NCBI GenBank assembly: GCA_964628935.1
Contig: CAZVOE010000046.1
Span: 1-23,024 of the forward strand
Reading direction: 5' to 3'
Length of the DNA: 23,024 nt
Origin: CAYLHQ01 sp964628935
Lineage (GTDB): Bacteria; Acidobacteriota; Polarisedimenticolia; Polarisedimenticolales; DASRJG01
Of the stretch, positions 1 through 7,923 are shown one piece after another. The first letter of the stretch is position 1, and each line of letters starts with the position of its first letter. Made by a program: the position numbers and the translations under genes. The notes under the pieces were generated by a model that was not told the DNA's origin, searched no databases, and saw only the letters and a list, made by a program, of their open reading frames with translations.

Positions 1-2633
1 GTGCGGCGCTCCGGAGCGCCGGGGCGGAGGTGCTCCAGTTCGTCCCGCACCACACCCACGTGGTTCGCATGCCGCCCGGCGCTGCATCCCGAATCGCCGC
101 GCTCGATTTCGTGGAGCGGGTGGAGCCGTTCCACCCCGGGTATCGTCTCGAACCCGCGCTCCGGGCCTGGCTCGAGGGTTCCGCACTCGAAGCGCCGGCC
201 CGCGACGCCGCGGGACGTGTGCGCCTCAACGTCATGACCTTCTCTTGGGGGGAGACGGCCAAGCGGCGTCTCGCCTCGGTCGCGGGCTCCTTCGGCGCCG
301 ATGTCGCGCTGTGGACTCCGAGCGGGCACATTCTGGAGATGTGGGTTCCTCGGAGCGGCCTCGCCGCTCTCGCCGCCCACCCCGACGTCGCGTGGATCGA
401 CCGCTGGTCGGCCCCCGAGGTCGACATGGACCAGGGCCGCGTCGACGCCGGCGCCGACTGGCTCGAGGCCGGCGCCGGCCTGTGCGGGGCGACCGGGGTG
501 CGCGGAGAGGTGATGGACAACGGGGTCCAACAGACCCACCCGGACTTCGACGGAATCCTGATGCACACGACCGCCTCGACCGACAGTCACGGGACGTCGA
601 CGTTCGGCATCGTGTTCGGGAACGGCGCCCGGGACGGCGACGGGCAGGCCAAGGGGACCGGCTTCTTGCCCTGCGCGGGCAAGCAGGGGATCTTCGCCGA
701 CTACGACGCCGTCAGCGACCGCTTCGCGCACACGCAGGAGCTGAAGGGCTCTCCGTACTTCGCGGCCTTCCAGTCGAATTCTTGGGGCTCGGCGACGACG
801 ACCGCTTACAACAGTGTTTCTTCCCAAATGGACGACATCATCTTCCGGCTCGACATCGCCATCACCCAGTCGCAGTCGAACACCGGGAACCGGAACAGCC
901 GGCCGCAGGCCTGGGCGAAGAACATCATCAGCGTCGGAGCGATCCGGCACTACGACACCCTCGACGAGAGCGACGATCGATGGGACGGCGGCGCCTCGAT
1001 CGGTCCGGCCGACGACGGCCGCTTGAAGCCGGACCTCCACTACTGGTACGACAGCATCTACACGACGACGACGAACAGCGGCTACACCTCGACTTTCGGC
1101 GGGACCTCGGGAGCGACCCCCATGGTCGCCGGTCTGCTCGGCCTGATGGCGGAAATGTGGGCGGACAACGCATGGGGAACCGACCCGATCGGCTCGAGCG
1201 TGTTCGACAAGTTGCCCCATCACACGACGCTCAAGGCGCTTCTCGTCAACAACGCGCGGCAGTATCCATTCTCCGGGACCGACGCCGATCTGAGCCGCTA
1301 CAAGCAGGGATGGGGAAGGCCGAACGTGCAGATCGCGAAGGAGCGTGCGCCGCGATCGTTGGTGGTCGACTGGAACGATCCGCTCTCCGTGGGGCAGCGG
1401 GCGACGTACGATCTGCGGGTCGCCGAGGGCGAACCCGAACTCAAGATCACGATGATCTACCCCGATCCCCCCGGGACGACCTCCGCGACCCTCCATCGCA
1501 TCAACGACGTGAACTTGAAGGTCACTTCGCCGAGCGGCGTGGTCTATCACGGGAACGCCGGACTCGACGCGGGGAACTACTCGGTCGCCGGGGGGTCGCC
1601 GAACACCGTCGACACCGTCGAAAACGTCTTCGTCAAGGACCCCGAGCCCGGCCTCTGGGGGGTCGAAGTCGAGGCCGCCGAAGTCAATCAGGACGGCTAC
1701 CTCGAAACCGCGGAGGACGACGTCGTGTTCTCGCTCGTCGCCACGGGGGTCTCCCCCGGCGTCTGCGGGAACGGAATCCGGGAGCCCGGGGAAGCGTGCG
1801 ACGGCGCCGATGTCGCCGGATTGACCTGCGCCGATCTCGGGTGCGACCTCGGCGGGACGCTCGCGTGCGCCGCGAATTGCACCCTCGACACCTCCCTTTG
1901 CGCGTCGTGTCCGACGTGCGGGGACGGCGTGTGCGATCCGCTCGAGAACTGCGACTCGTGCGCGTCGGACTGCATCTCCGATTCGACCGCGGTCTGCGGG
2001 AACGGCGTCTGCGAGATCGGGAACGGCGAAGATTGCGAGAGCTGCCCCGCCGACTGCAACGGGGTCCAGAACGGAAACCCGACCCAACGATTCTGCTGCG
2101 GCGACGGTGCGGGGCAGAACCCCGTCGGATGCGCCGATTCGCGCTGCGCCGCTTCGGGGAACACCTGCCGATCGACCCCCGTCCGCAACTACTGCTGCGG
2201 CGATTTCGTCTGCCAGGGAGCCGAGACCGAGTCCTCTTGCTCCCTCGACTGCGGCGACCCGGGCCCCGGAGAGGCCGGGAACGCTTCGTCCGGGGGCTGG
2301 ATGACGCTCGACTACGACCGGACGGCCGACGTGATCACGGTGAACTTCGGCCCCGCTTGCGGATCCCTCGATCACGCCCTCGCGTGGGGCGAACTGACCC
2401 CCACCGGCCTCGCATCGTACGCGTGGGCGGGACGCGAGTGCGCGCTGGGGAGCGTAGGATCCTACGCGTGGCCCCAGGAGGGATTGCCCCCTTCGACCTT
2501 CTTCGTCGTCGTGGGAGCCAACGAGAGCCAGGAAGGCTCGTACGGTCGCGACAGCGCGAAATCGGAGCGGCCGGAGGACGTCACGCCGGCGGTGTGCCAG
2601 GTCCCGAGGATTCTCTACCGGAGGTGCGACTAG
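1..2633 (+). CDS. Secreted subtilisin-like (S8) serine protease with cysteine-rich tail, 5' end cut by window edge
   Basis: The reading frame is open from the first bases, so the true start and any signal peptide lie upstream. Numbering from the GTG at 30 (867 residues), the S8 triad is visible: Asp163 in VMDNG, His187 in DSHGTS and Ser360 in GGTSGATP, with the oxyanion Asn250 in SNSWG. Residues 1-130 resemble an inhibitory or N-terminal extension. Residues 440-575 look like a beta-rich P-domain-like module ending in a FSLVATG strand. Residues 579-745 are very cysteine-rich, with a CGNGIREPGEACDG repeat followed by three CGxxxC units, as in Myxococcus-type surface proteins. Residues 750-867 form an unrecognised C-terminal domain. 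The family cleaves peptide bonds outside the cell. The disulfide-rich tail suggests a secreted or surface enzyme. The substrate is unknown. Its 3' end overlaps the convergent cNMP-domain gene by 53 bases. Confidence 0.93.
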   Translation, partial: AALRSAGAEVLQFVPHHTHVVRMPPGAASRIAALDFVERVEPFHPGYRLEPALRAWLEGSALEAPARDAAGRVRLNVMTFSWGETAKRRLASVAGSFGADVALWTPSGHILEMWVPRSGLAALAAHPDVAWIDRWSAPEVDMDQGRVDAGADWLEAGAGLCGATGVRGEVMDNGVQQTHPDFDGILMHTTASTDSHGTSTFGIVFGNGARDGDGQAKGTGFLPCAGKQGIFADYDAVSDRFAHTQELKGSPYFAAFQSNSWGSATTTAYNSVSSQMDDIIFRLDIAITQSQSNTGNRNSRPQAWAKNIISVGAIRHYDTLDESDDRWDGGASIGPADDGRLKPDLHYWYDSIYTTTTNSGYTSTFGGTSGATPMVAGLLGLMAEMWADNAWGTDPIGSSVFDKLPHHTTLKALLVNNARQYPFSGTDADLSRYKQGWGRPNVQIAKERAPRSLVVDWNDPLSVGQRATYDLRVAEGEPELKITMIYPDPPGTTSATLHRINDVNLKVTSPSGVVYHGNAGLDAGNYSVAGGSPNTVDTVENVFVKDPEPGLWGVEVEAAEVNQDGYLETAEDDVVFSLVATGVSPGVCGNGIREPGEACDGADVAGLTCADLGCDLGGTLACAANCTLDTSLCASCPTCGDGVCDPLENCDSCASDCISDSTAVCGNGVCEIGNGEDCESCPADCNGVQNGNPTQRFCCGDGAGQNPVGCADSRCAASGNTCRSTPVRNYCCGDFVCQGAETESSCSLDCGDPGPGEAGNASSGGWMTLDYDRTADVITVNFGPACGSLDHALAWGELTPTGLASYAWAGRECALGSVGSYAWPQEGLPPSTFFVVVGANESQEGSYGRDSAKSERPEDVTPAVCQVPRILYRRCD

Positions 2634-3087
2634 GGACCGAATCCCACGAGCGGGGCGACGATCCACCCCGGTTGCCGAGGAGGGCCCGAAAGAGCGACTT
2701 CACGATCTCGACGTTGTTCGAGAGGAGATCGAAGAGGTCCTCGGCCTCGATGGCGAGCGCACGCGCCGCGCCGCCGGCAGCGACCGTCGCGCTTTCCCCG
2801 CGTCTCCGGTCGCTCAGGATTTCGACGAGACCGAAGGCCGTGGGGGCCTCGAGCACTCGCTCGACCCCGTCGGGGCCGACGAGTGCGACCGACCCCGCGA
2901 CGAGGCAATAGCAGGCGTCGCTCGGATCGTCCATCCGGAAAATCACCTGTCCCGCTTCGAAGCGTCTCTCTACGGCGATCGCGGCGAGCCGGAGCGCCTC
3001 CTCGGTCCTGCACGCCGAGAACGGTTCCATGCCTCGCAGCGCGATCACTTTCTCGATGGCGGTCATCGCGGTCGTTGGCTGCTCCAT
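2581..3087 (-). CDS. Cyclic-nucleotide-binding (Crp-like) domain protein
   Basis: This 168-residue protein has one cNMP-binding beta-roll. It runs from a short helix (IEKVIALRGMEPF) through GQVIFRMDDPSDACYCLVAG and the hydrophobic roll to helices near LFDLLSNNVEIVKSLFRALL. No helix-turn-helix follows, so it is not a complete Crp regulator. The typical phosphate-binding cassette Arg and Glu are not clearly recognisable, so cAMP binding is uncertain. I chose the ATG at 3087 because AGGAG lies 9-10 bases upstream. An in-frame ATG at 3114 overlaps the transporter stop as ATGA and would add nine residues. From general knowledge of the family, related transporter-HEAT proteins can carry such a domain at their C terminus, so this is probably a split-off regulatory partner made from the same mRNA. 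The last 30 residues overlap the protease gene on the other strand and look unstructured. Confidence 0.8.
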   Translation of the reverse strand: MEQPTTAMTAIEKVIALRGMEPFSACRTEEALRLAAIAVERRFEAGQVIFRMDDPSDACYCLVAGSVALVGPDGVERVLEAPTAFGLVEILSDRRRGESATVAAGGAARALAIEAEDLFDLLSNNVEIVKSLFRALLGNRGGSSPRSWDSVPSRTSGRESSGPGTPPA

Positions 3088-3110
3088 CCCTCGGTTCTCC
3101 TCTCGCGCGA

Positions 3111-5987
3111 TCATGCCGACGGGCCGGACGCGCGCAAGATCCAGTTCGCGGTCTCCCGGACCAACGGGTCGGGATCGTTCGTGGCGACGTCGCGCACGAG
3201 CGGCCAGAGCGCGCTGACGCGGAGCACGTGGATCGCGTGGAGGGCCGACGCCGCGATCCAGCCCGCCTCTTCGTCCCCCGCGACGCGCGACACGAGAAGC
3301 CTCCGAAGCGTCTCGTCGGTTCCCTCGGGGGCGATGCCGAATCTCCGCCGAGCCCTGTCGAATCGCTCGCGCGGGGTGCCGTCTCCGAGAGCCACGAGGA
3401 CCGATCGGCCGACGTCGTCCTTCAGCGTATTGTCCAGGTATTCGAGAGCGTGCGTGCGCCGCAACGGATCGACTCCGATCAGGCCGTTGCGGGCCGCGTC
3501 CATGTCGCGACGATCGTGAAGGAGTCCGAGCAGCCGGAAGATCTGGTCGATCTGAGCGTGCATGCGGTCCGACAACAGCTCGTGCAGTAGAGACGGAGGG
3601 CGAGACGACCATCGGATCCGCGGCCCCTCCATCGCGGCGCCGTCGAGACCGAGCGAACGCAGGTCGGCGAGGTGGCGCAGATACCGTGCGGTCTCGTCCA
3701 ACATGAGGCGTTCCAACTCGCGTCGGGGCAACGGGTGGAGCGACCCCCGCTCCTTCAGGCCGGTCAACGCGTCCGCCGCCTTCCGTCTCAGGAAGCCGTC
3801 CGGTGCCTCGAGGGCGACCAGGAGAGCTTCCACGGCGGCCGGAGAACCGATCTCCGCCACGGTCTTGGGGAGAGCACGGCGGACCCACGGGTTTTCCTCG
3901 GGGTCGTTCATGAAGTGCACCAGGGCCGGGATCACGTCGGGCCCGCACGCGACGAGAGCGTTCCGGGCGTCGTGCTTGAGACGCCGATCGCGGAGGCGGG
4001 AGACGAGGAGAGGCCCGTAGACCGGATTGAAGCGCCCGTGCGTCAGTCGTGACGCGACGGCGAGCAGCGCCTGACGCGCGACCCGGCGGTCGTCGTCGAG
4101 AAGGAGCCGGACCATCTGGGTCTCGAAGAGAGGATCGGGGAGCGCCCCGAGCGCCTTCGCCGCTTCCATTCGTGCCTCGGGATTGGCGTCGCCGAGCAAG
4201 CGCTCCAAGGATCGCTCGACCTCGGCCCGGCGCTGGGCGCTTCCGTTCGCGCCGATCGCTGCGATGACCGCCGACCGGATCCGCGGGTCGGGATCGTCGA
4301 GCCGTTCCTCCATCAGGTTCGCGGCATCCTCTCCGAGGATCGCCGCGAGTGTCCGGGTCGCCTCGACGCGGACGGACAGGTCCGGATCCCCCATCGCGCG
4401 CTCCACGACGTCGGCCGCCGCTCGACGGCGTCCCGCCGCCAAGATCTGCAGCGTCCGGATCCGGACCGCCGGGTCGTCGTGGAGGACGAGCAGCCGAGGG
4501 ACGAGGTTTCCCTTCTCGTGGTACGCGAGGATCTCGAGGCTCGTCAGCACCTGCCTCGGATCGCCGCTGTCGAGGGATTCGACGAGCATCTCGATCGTGG
4601 TCGCGTCCTGGAGATCGATGGGGCTCGACTCTGCCATCGTCTCTTCGCGCAGACCGCTCCGAAACGTCCGCACGTACTCGCGCTGCATCGCGCCGGCGAC
4701 GGCAAGCCAGACGAGGATCAAGGCCAACGCGATCCATCCCACCTGGAGCGCTGGAAGCCAGCCGAGCGTGACGGGGAGAAGGATCAGCGCCGCCGCTCCC
4801 TTGCCGAACCTCTGCACGAAGACGTCGATCGTCGCCTTCGCCTTGACCCGGAGGTCCGACCGCACCGGAAAGAACAGGAGTTCGCGCGTGGTCTGATCGA
4901 GGGAATAGCGGATTCCGTTCTCGGCGACCTTGAGGCCCATCGCCGCGGGCAGGAGGAGCGCCGGGAACCCGGCGGCCGAGACCAGGACCGCGATCGTGCC
5001 GATCCCCATGGTCATGGGGAGCGTCCGGAGCGCCACTCCGATCCCGAGAACGCGGTGGATCCGCGAGGTGAAGAGAAGTTGGAAGGCGAACGCGGCGAGG
5101 CCCATGATCGTGTAGAAATCCCCGAAAAGGGCCGCACTCTGCTCCTTCGTCGTCGTGGAACGCTCCACCGCCGAATTGAACTGCAGGTCGACGATCTGCG
5201 CGACGACGACGGTCACGAGCATGGTGACGGTGATGAGCCGGAGATGACGGGAACCGCGAATGACCTTCCACCCGCCACGTGCCTCGGCGATCTTCGAACC
5301 CCTCGACGTGGAGACCGCGGTCGAAACGAGGGCCCGGTTCGCGGCGCGAATCGCGTAGATGAGCGCCGCAGTCGCGGCGAGGATCGCGGCCGCGACGAGG
5401 AGGGAGAAGCGAACCCCCACGGTTCGCGCCGCGAACGCCGTGATCTGCCCTCCGGCGACGCTGCCGAGAAGGCCGCCCGCTCCCACGAAACCGAAGAGTC
5501 GTTTGGCCTGCCGCGCGTCGAAGACGTGGTTCGCGTACGACCAGAACTGGCTCACGTTCAGGACGAACACGATCGAGATCCAGACGTAGAAGGCGACCGG
5601 GGCCCATCCGCCGGGGAGCTCGAGCAACCACCAGAATCCGACGACGCTCGCGGAGACGAGGAGAGAAGTCGTCGCGATCAGGTGATGGAGCGCCATCCGA
5701 TCGCAGAACCGGACGTACACGGCGAGAACCGGCAGCGAGCAGAGCGCGACGAGGAAGTAAACGAGCGGAAGAGCCTCCGCGCCGAGACGGTCGATGTACT
5801 CCGCCTGCCGGACGGACTTGCACGCATACTGGAACGCGATGATCAGGAAGAAATACGTGAACAGGGAGATCGCGGCGGTCGCCTCGCCGGGGCGGACATC
5901 GATGCCGAAGCGCGCGAAGAGGCCGCGCACGCCGGGAGCGGCGCCGGTGAGCGGTACGGAAGGTGTCGAAGGCGGCGTTCGATGCAC
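3111..5987 (-). CDS. ADP/ATP translocase-like (Npt/Tlc) membrane protein with C-terminal HEAT repeats
   Basis: The protein has 958 residues. Residues about 38-435 hold some ten to twelve hydrophobic helices in the pattern of the bacterial nucleotide transporter (NTT/Tlc) branch of the major facilitator fold. Family-like stretches include SLFTYFFLIIAFQYACKSVR near 41-60, AKRLFGFVGAGGLLGSVAGG near 161-180, and YSLDQTTRELLFFPVRSDLR near 361-380. Residues about 465-955 are soluble and built of HEAT/PBS-type helical repeats (RxxAxxALG-like turns), a protein-binding scaffold facing the cytosol. Classical NTTs exchange ATP for ADP. In free-living bacteria the substrate of HEAT-bearing relatives is not established, so the transported molecule is unknown. 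The start is a GTG at 5987 with a weak ribosome site, and a later GTG in frame is possible. It is coupled to the downstream cNMP-domain gene through an ATGA overlap. Confidence 0.85.
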   Translation of the reverse strand: MHRTPPSTPSVPLTGAAPGVRGLFARFGIDVRPGEATAAISLFTYFFLIIAFQYACKSVRQAEYIDRLGAEALPLVYFLVALCSLPVLAVYVRFCDRMALHHLIATTSLLVSASVVGFWWLLELPGGWAPVAFYVWISIVFVLNVSQFWSYANHVFDARQAKRLFGFVGAGGLLGSVAGGQITAFAARTVGVRFSLLVAAAILAATAALIYAIRAANRALVSTAVSTSRGSKIAEARGGWKVIRGSRHLRLITVTMLVTVVVAQIVDLQFNSAVERSTTTKEQSAALFGDFYTIMGLAAFAFQLLFTSRIHRVLGIGVALRTLPMTMGIGTIAVLVSAAGFPALLLPAAMGLKVAENGIRYSLDQTTRELLFFPVRSDLRVKAKATIDVFVQRFGKGAAALILLPVTLGWLPALQVGWIALALILVWLAVAGAMQREYVRTFRSGLREETMAESSPIDLQDATTIEMLVESLDSGDPRQVLTSLEILAYHEKGNLVPRLLVLHDDPAVRIRTLQILAAGRRRAAADVVERAMGDPDLSVRVEATRTLAAILGEDAANLMEERLDDPDPRIRSAVIAAIGANGSAQRRAEVERSLERLLGDANPEARMEAAKALGALPDPLFETQMVRLLLDDDRRVARQALLAVASRLTHGRFNPVYGPLLVSRLRDRRLKHDARNALVACGPDVIPALVHFMNDPEENPWVRRALPKTVAEIGSPAAVEALLVALEAPDGFLRRKAADALTGLKERGSLHPLPRRELERLMLDETARYLRHLADLRSLGLDGAAMEGPRIRWSSRPPSLLHELLSDRMHAQIDQIFRLLGLLHDRRDMDAARNGLIGVDPLRRTHALEYLDNTLKDDVGRSVLVALGDGTPRERFDRARRRFGIAPEGTDETLRRLLVSRVAGDEEAGWIAASALHAIHVLRVSALWPLVRDVATNDPDPLVRETANWILRASGPSA

Positions 5988-6019
5988 GAGTTCATGGTCC
6001 GGCGGACGGCGGCGGCCGG

Positions 6020-6034
6020 CCGGATTCTATCCGG
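6020..6034. promoter_or_regulatory. Perfect inverted repeat, candidate operator
   Basis: CCGGAT-TCT-ATCCGG is a perfect 6-3-6 palindrome in the 85-base gap between the divergent transporter and phosphatase-kinase genes. It covers a TAGAAT box (6024-6029, read leftward) placed about 37 bases ahead of the transporter GTG. A further CCGGAT half-site lies at 6056-6061, against the rightward TATAAT. The arrangement would suit a dimeric repressor controlling both directions. It is short enough to arise by chance in GC-rich DNA. Confidence 0.35.
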
Positions 6035-6041
6035 TTCGGAG

Positions 6042-6057
6042 GGGCCTGAGTAGGCCC
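6042..6057. repeat. Second inverted repeat in the divergent promoter gap
   Basis: GGGCCT-GAGT-AGGCCC is a perfect six-base-pair stem with a four-base loop. It ends four bases before the TATAAT box of the phosphatase-kinase gene, in the spacer where a regulator could block or reposition RNA polymerase. No T-run follows on either strand, so it is not a terminator. Confidence 0.4.
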
Positions 6058-6060
6058 GGA

Positions 6061-6066
6061 TATAAT
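6061..6066 (+). promoter_or_regulatory. Consensus -10 box (TATAAT) for the phosphatase-kinase unit
   Basis: A perfect TATAAT sits in very GC-rich DNA, six bases before the ATG at 6073. With normal -10 geometry, transcription would begin at or next to the A of the ATG. There is no Shine-Dalgarno sequence. Together this suggests a leaderless mRNA. No convincing -35 is seen. TTCGGA at 6035-6040 would need a 20-base spacer. Confidence 0.55.
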
Positions 6067-6072
6067 CGCCGA

Positions 6073-7923
6073 ATGAAATTCTCCCGCGCCGCCGCCGCTC
6101 TCGCGATCTTCGTCTTCGTCGCGGGACCGCCGGTTGCGTCGGAGCCGGCGCCGTGCTGGCGTGTAGTCGCCGTCGGCGATCTCCACGGAGGTTTCGACGC
6201 CTTCCTCACGATCCTCCGGGAGGCCCGGCTCATCGACGGGGAGGGGCGCTGGGTCGGGGGGGACGCCTGTCTCGTCCAGACCGGCGATGTCGTCGACCGC
6301 GGGGACCGGTCGCGGGAGATCCTCGACCTGCTGATGCGCCTCTCGACCGAGGCGCCGGCCCGCGTCCATGCGCTGCTCGGCAACCACGAGGTCATGAACT
6401 TGGTCGGCGATCTCCGTTACGTGAGCGCCGCCGAGTTCGCCTCGTTCTCCGGAGAAGAGACTCCCGGGGAACGAGAGGCGGGGTACCGCGATTTCGCGGC
6501 GGCCCATCCGGAGCTTCCCGACGACGCGGCGCGCCGCGCGGCGTTCGACGCGGCACACCCTCCCGGATGGTTCGCACACCGAAGGGCGTTCTCTCCCGAG
6601 GGCCGCTACGGCAAGTGGCTCCTCGGACGCCGTGCGGTTCTGAAGCTCGGCGATTCGCTCTTCGTCCACGGCGGGATCGAGCCGGAGGATCCCGTCGTCG
6701 ACCCCGACGAGCTGAATCGACTCGTTCTTCGCGACCTGAGTGAGTTTCTCGAATTGCGCGCGGCCCTCGTCGCAGACGGGTGGATCCGTCCCGTCGCGTC
6801 GTTCCCCGAGGCGTTCGCCGAAGTCCGCGACCGCTTGACGGCGGAGGAGGAAACGGGGGACGAAGGGCCGGCGGGCCGGGCGCGGAGGCTCCTCCGTCTC
6901 AGTTCGAATCGCTTCTCGGACGAATCGTCCCCCCTTTGGAGCCGAACGCTCGCGCTCGCGGACGAGGCCGAGTTCGCCCCGACCGTCGAGACGATGCTGG
7001 CGAAGCGGGGAGTCGCCCGCATCGTCGTGGGGCACACTCCCCAGCGGACGGGCTCGATCACTTCCCGGTTCGGCGGAACGGTCTTCCTGATCGACACGGG
7101 GGCCGGCCCTACCTACGGCGGACGCCCCTCGGCTCTCGAAATCGAAGGGGAGACCGTCCGGGCGGTCTACCCGGGGGAGACCCGCGTGCTCGTCCCGGAG
7201 AAGAACCTCTCCGACGCGGAGATCGAGCGGGTCCTTCGCGATGGAACGGTCGTCGAGACGAGGGAAATCGGGGAGGGGATCACGCGGCCGCTCCGGGTCG
7301 TTCTCGAATTGGACGGGAAACGTCGCCGCGCCGCGTTCAAGACCGTGGACGTCCACCGGCCGGGCCTCACCCACTTCGAAGGGGCGCCGCCGGAATCGAA
7401 CTTCACCGACAGTTTCCGCTACGAGCGCGCGGCCTACCGTCTCGACCGCCACCTCGGGCTCGGCATGGTTCCCGTCACCGTGCTCCGCGTCCTCGACGGC
7501 AAGGAAGGCGCCCTCGTCGATTGGGTGGAGAACGCGATCGACGAAGCGGAGCGTCGGAAGCGGAATCTCCAGCCGGTCGATTCGGAGAGTTTCGAGCGGC
7601 AGCGGACGCTCATGCACGTCTTCGACGCGCTGCTCTTCAACGTCGACCGGAACCTCGGGAACCAGCTGATCACCCCCGAGGACTGGAAGCTCCACCTGAT
7701 CGACCATACTCGGGCCTTCCGCCAGCAGGAGGGACTCCCTCCGAGGCTCGACGCGGTCCGGATGCGGCTTCCGAAACCGGTGGTCGAGCGACTGAGGGAA
7801 CTCGACGCCGACCGACTCGGGAGCCTCACCGAGGGCCTGCTCACGAAGTCCCGCATGAAGGCGCTGCTCGCGCGCCGCGACAGGATCCTCGAGCGTCTCG
7901 AGAGGGACGCTTCCGGGCCGTGA
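6073..7923 (+). CDS. Exported Shewanella-like (PPP-type) metallophosphatase fused to a PI-kinase/HipA-like domain
   Basis: The protein has 616 residues. Residues 1-24 look like a Sec signal peptide. Residues 28-375 are a calcineurin-like phosphatase of the Shewanella-like protein phosphatase group: GDLHG (35-39), GDVVDRG (71-77), GNHE (103-106), His199 in FVHGG and His321 in GHTPQ supply the two-metal site. Residues about 376-616 look like a kinase fold. A candidate ATP-binding lysine is Lys423 in AAFKTVD, a candidate helix-C Glu is Glu451, the catalytic loop is FNVDRNLGN (Asp525, Asn530), and the metal-binding Asp544 lies in LIDHTRAF. This DRxxxN...IDHxxxF pattern resembles bacterial PI3/4-kinase-like, FAM20-like and HipA-like kinases. 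Opposing activities in one exported chain are unusual. Substrate and true kinase activity are unknown. It heads a four-gene unit and overlaps the next gene as GTGA. Confidence 0.88.
   Translation: MKFSRAAAALAIFVFVAGPPVASEPAPCWRVVAVGDLHGGFDAFLTILREARLIDGEGRWVGGDACLVQTGDVVDRGDRSREILDLLMRLSTEAPARVHALLGNHEVMNLVGDLRYVSAAEFASFSGEETPGEREAGYRDFAAAHPELPDDAARRAAFDAAHPPGWFAHRRAFSPEGRYGKWLLGRRAVLKLGDSLFVHGGIEPEDPVVDPDELNRLVLRDLSEFLELRAALVADGWIRPVASFPEAFAEVRDRLTAEEETGDEGPAGRARRLLRLSSNRFSDESSPLWSRTLALADEAEFAPTVETMLAKRGVARIVVGHTPQRTGSITSRFGGTVFLIDTGAGPTYGGRPSALEIEGETVRAVYPGETRVLVPEKNLSDAEIERVLRDGTVVETREIGEGITRPLRVVLELDGKRRRAAFKTVDVHRPGLTHFEGAPPESNFTDSFRYERAAYRLDRHLGLGMVPVTVLRVLDGKEGALVDWVENAIDEAERRKRNLQPVDSESFERQRTLMHVFDALLFNVDRNLGNQLITPEDWKLHLIDHTRAFRQQEGLPPRLDAVRMRLPKPVVERLRELDADRLGSLTEGLLTKSRMKALLARRDRILERLERDASGP

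Noticed and set aside
245..2911. Long rightward frame overlapping the protease
   Set aside because: Arg-rich shadow without domains. The protease frame has all catalytic motifs.
3087..3120. Frameshift error splitting a fused transporter-HEAT-cNMP gene
   Set aside because: The junction is a clean ATGA with an AGGAG site before the second ATG, which argues for two real genes. An assembly error cannot be fully excluded.
2581..5823. A single very long leftward frame that would join the cNMP-domain protein to 900 upstream residues
   Set aside because: Upstream of about 3114 it is Arg/Pro/Gly-rich low-complexity translation of the transporter gene in the wrong frame. Only the last 168 residues look like protein.
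4479..6053. Rightward frame opposite the transporter, rich in Arg, Glu and Asp
   Set aside because: Complement-strand artefact of the transporter codons, without hydrophobic core or homology I recognise.
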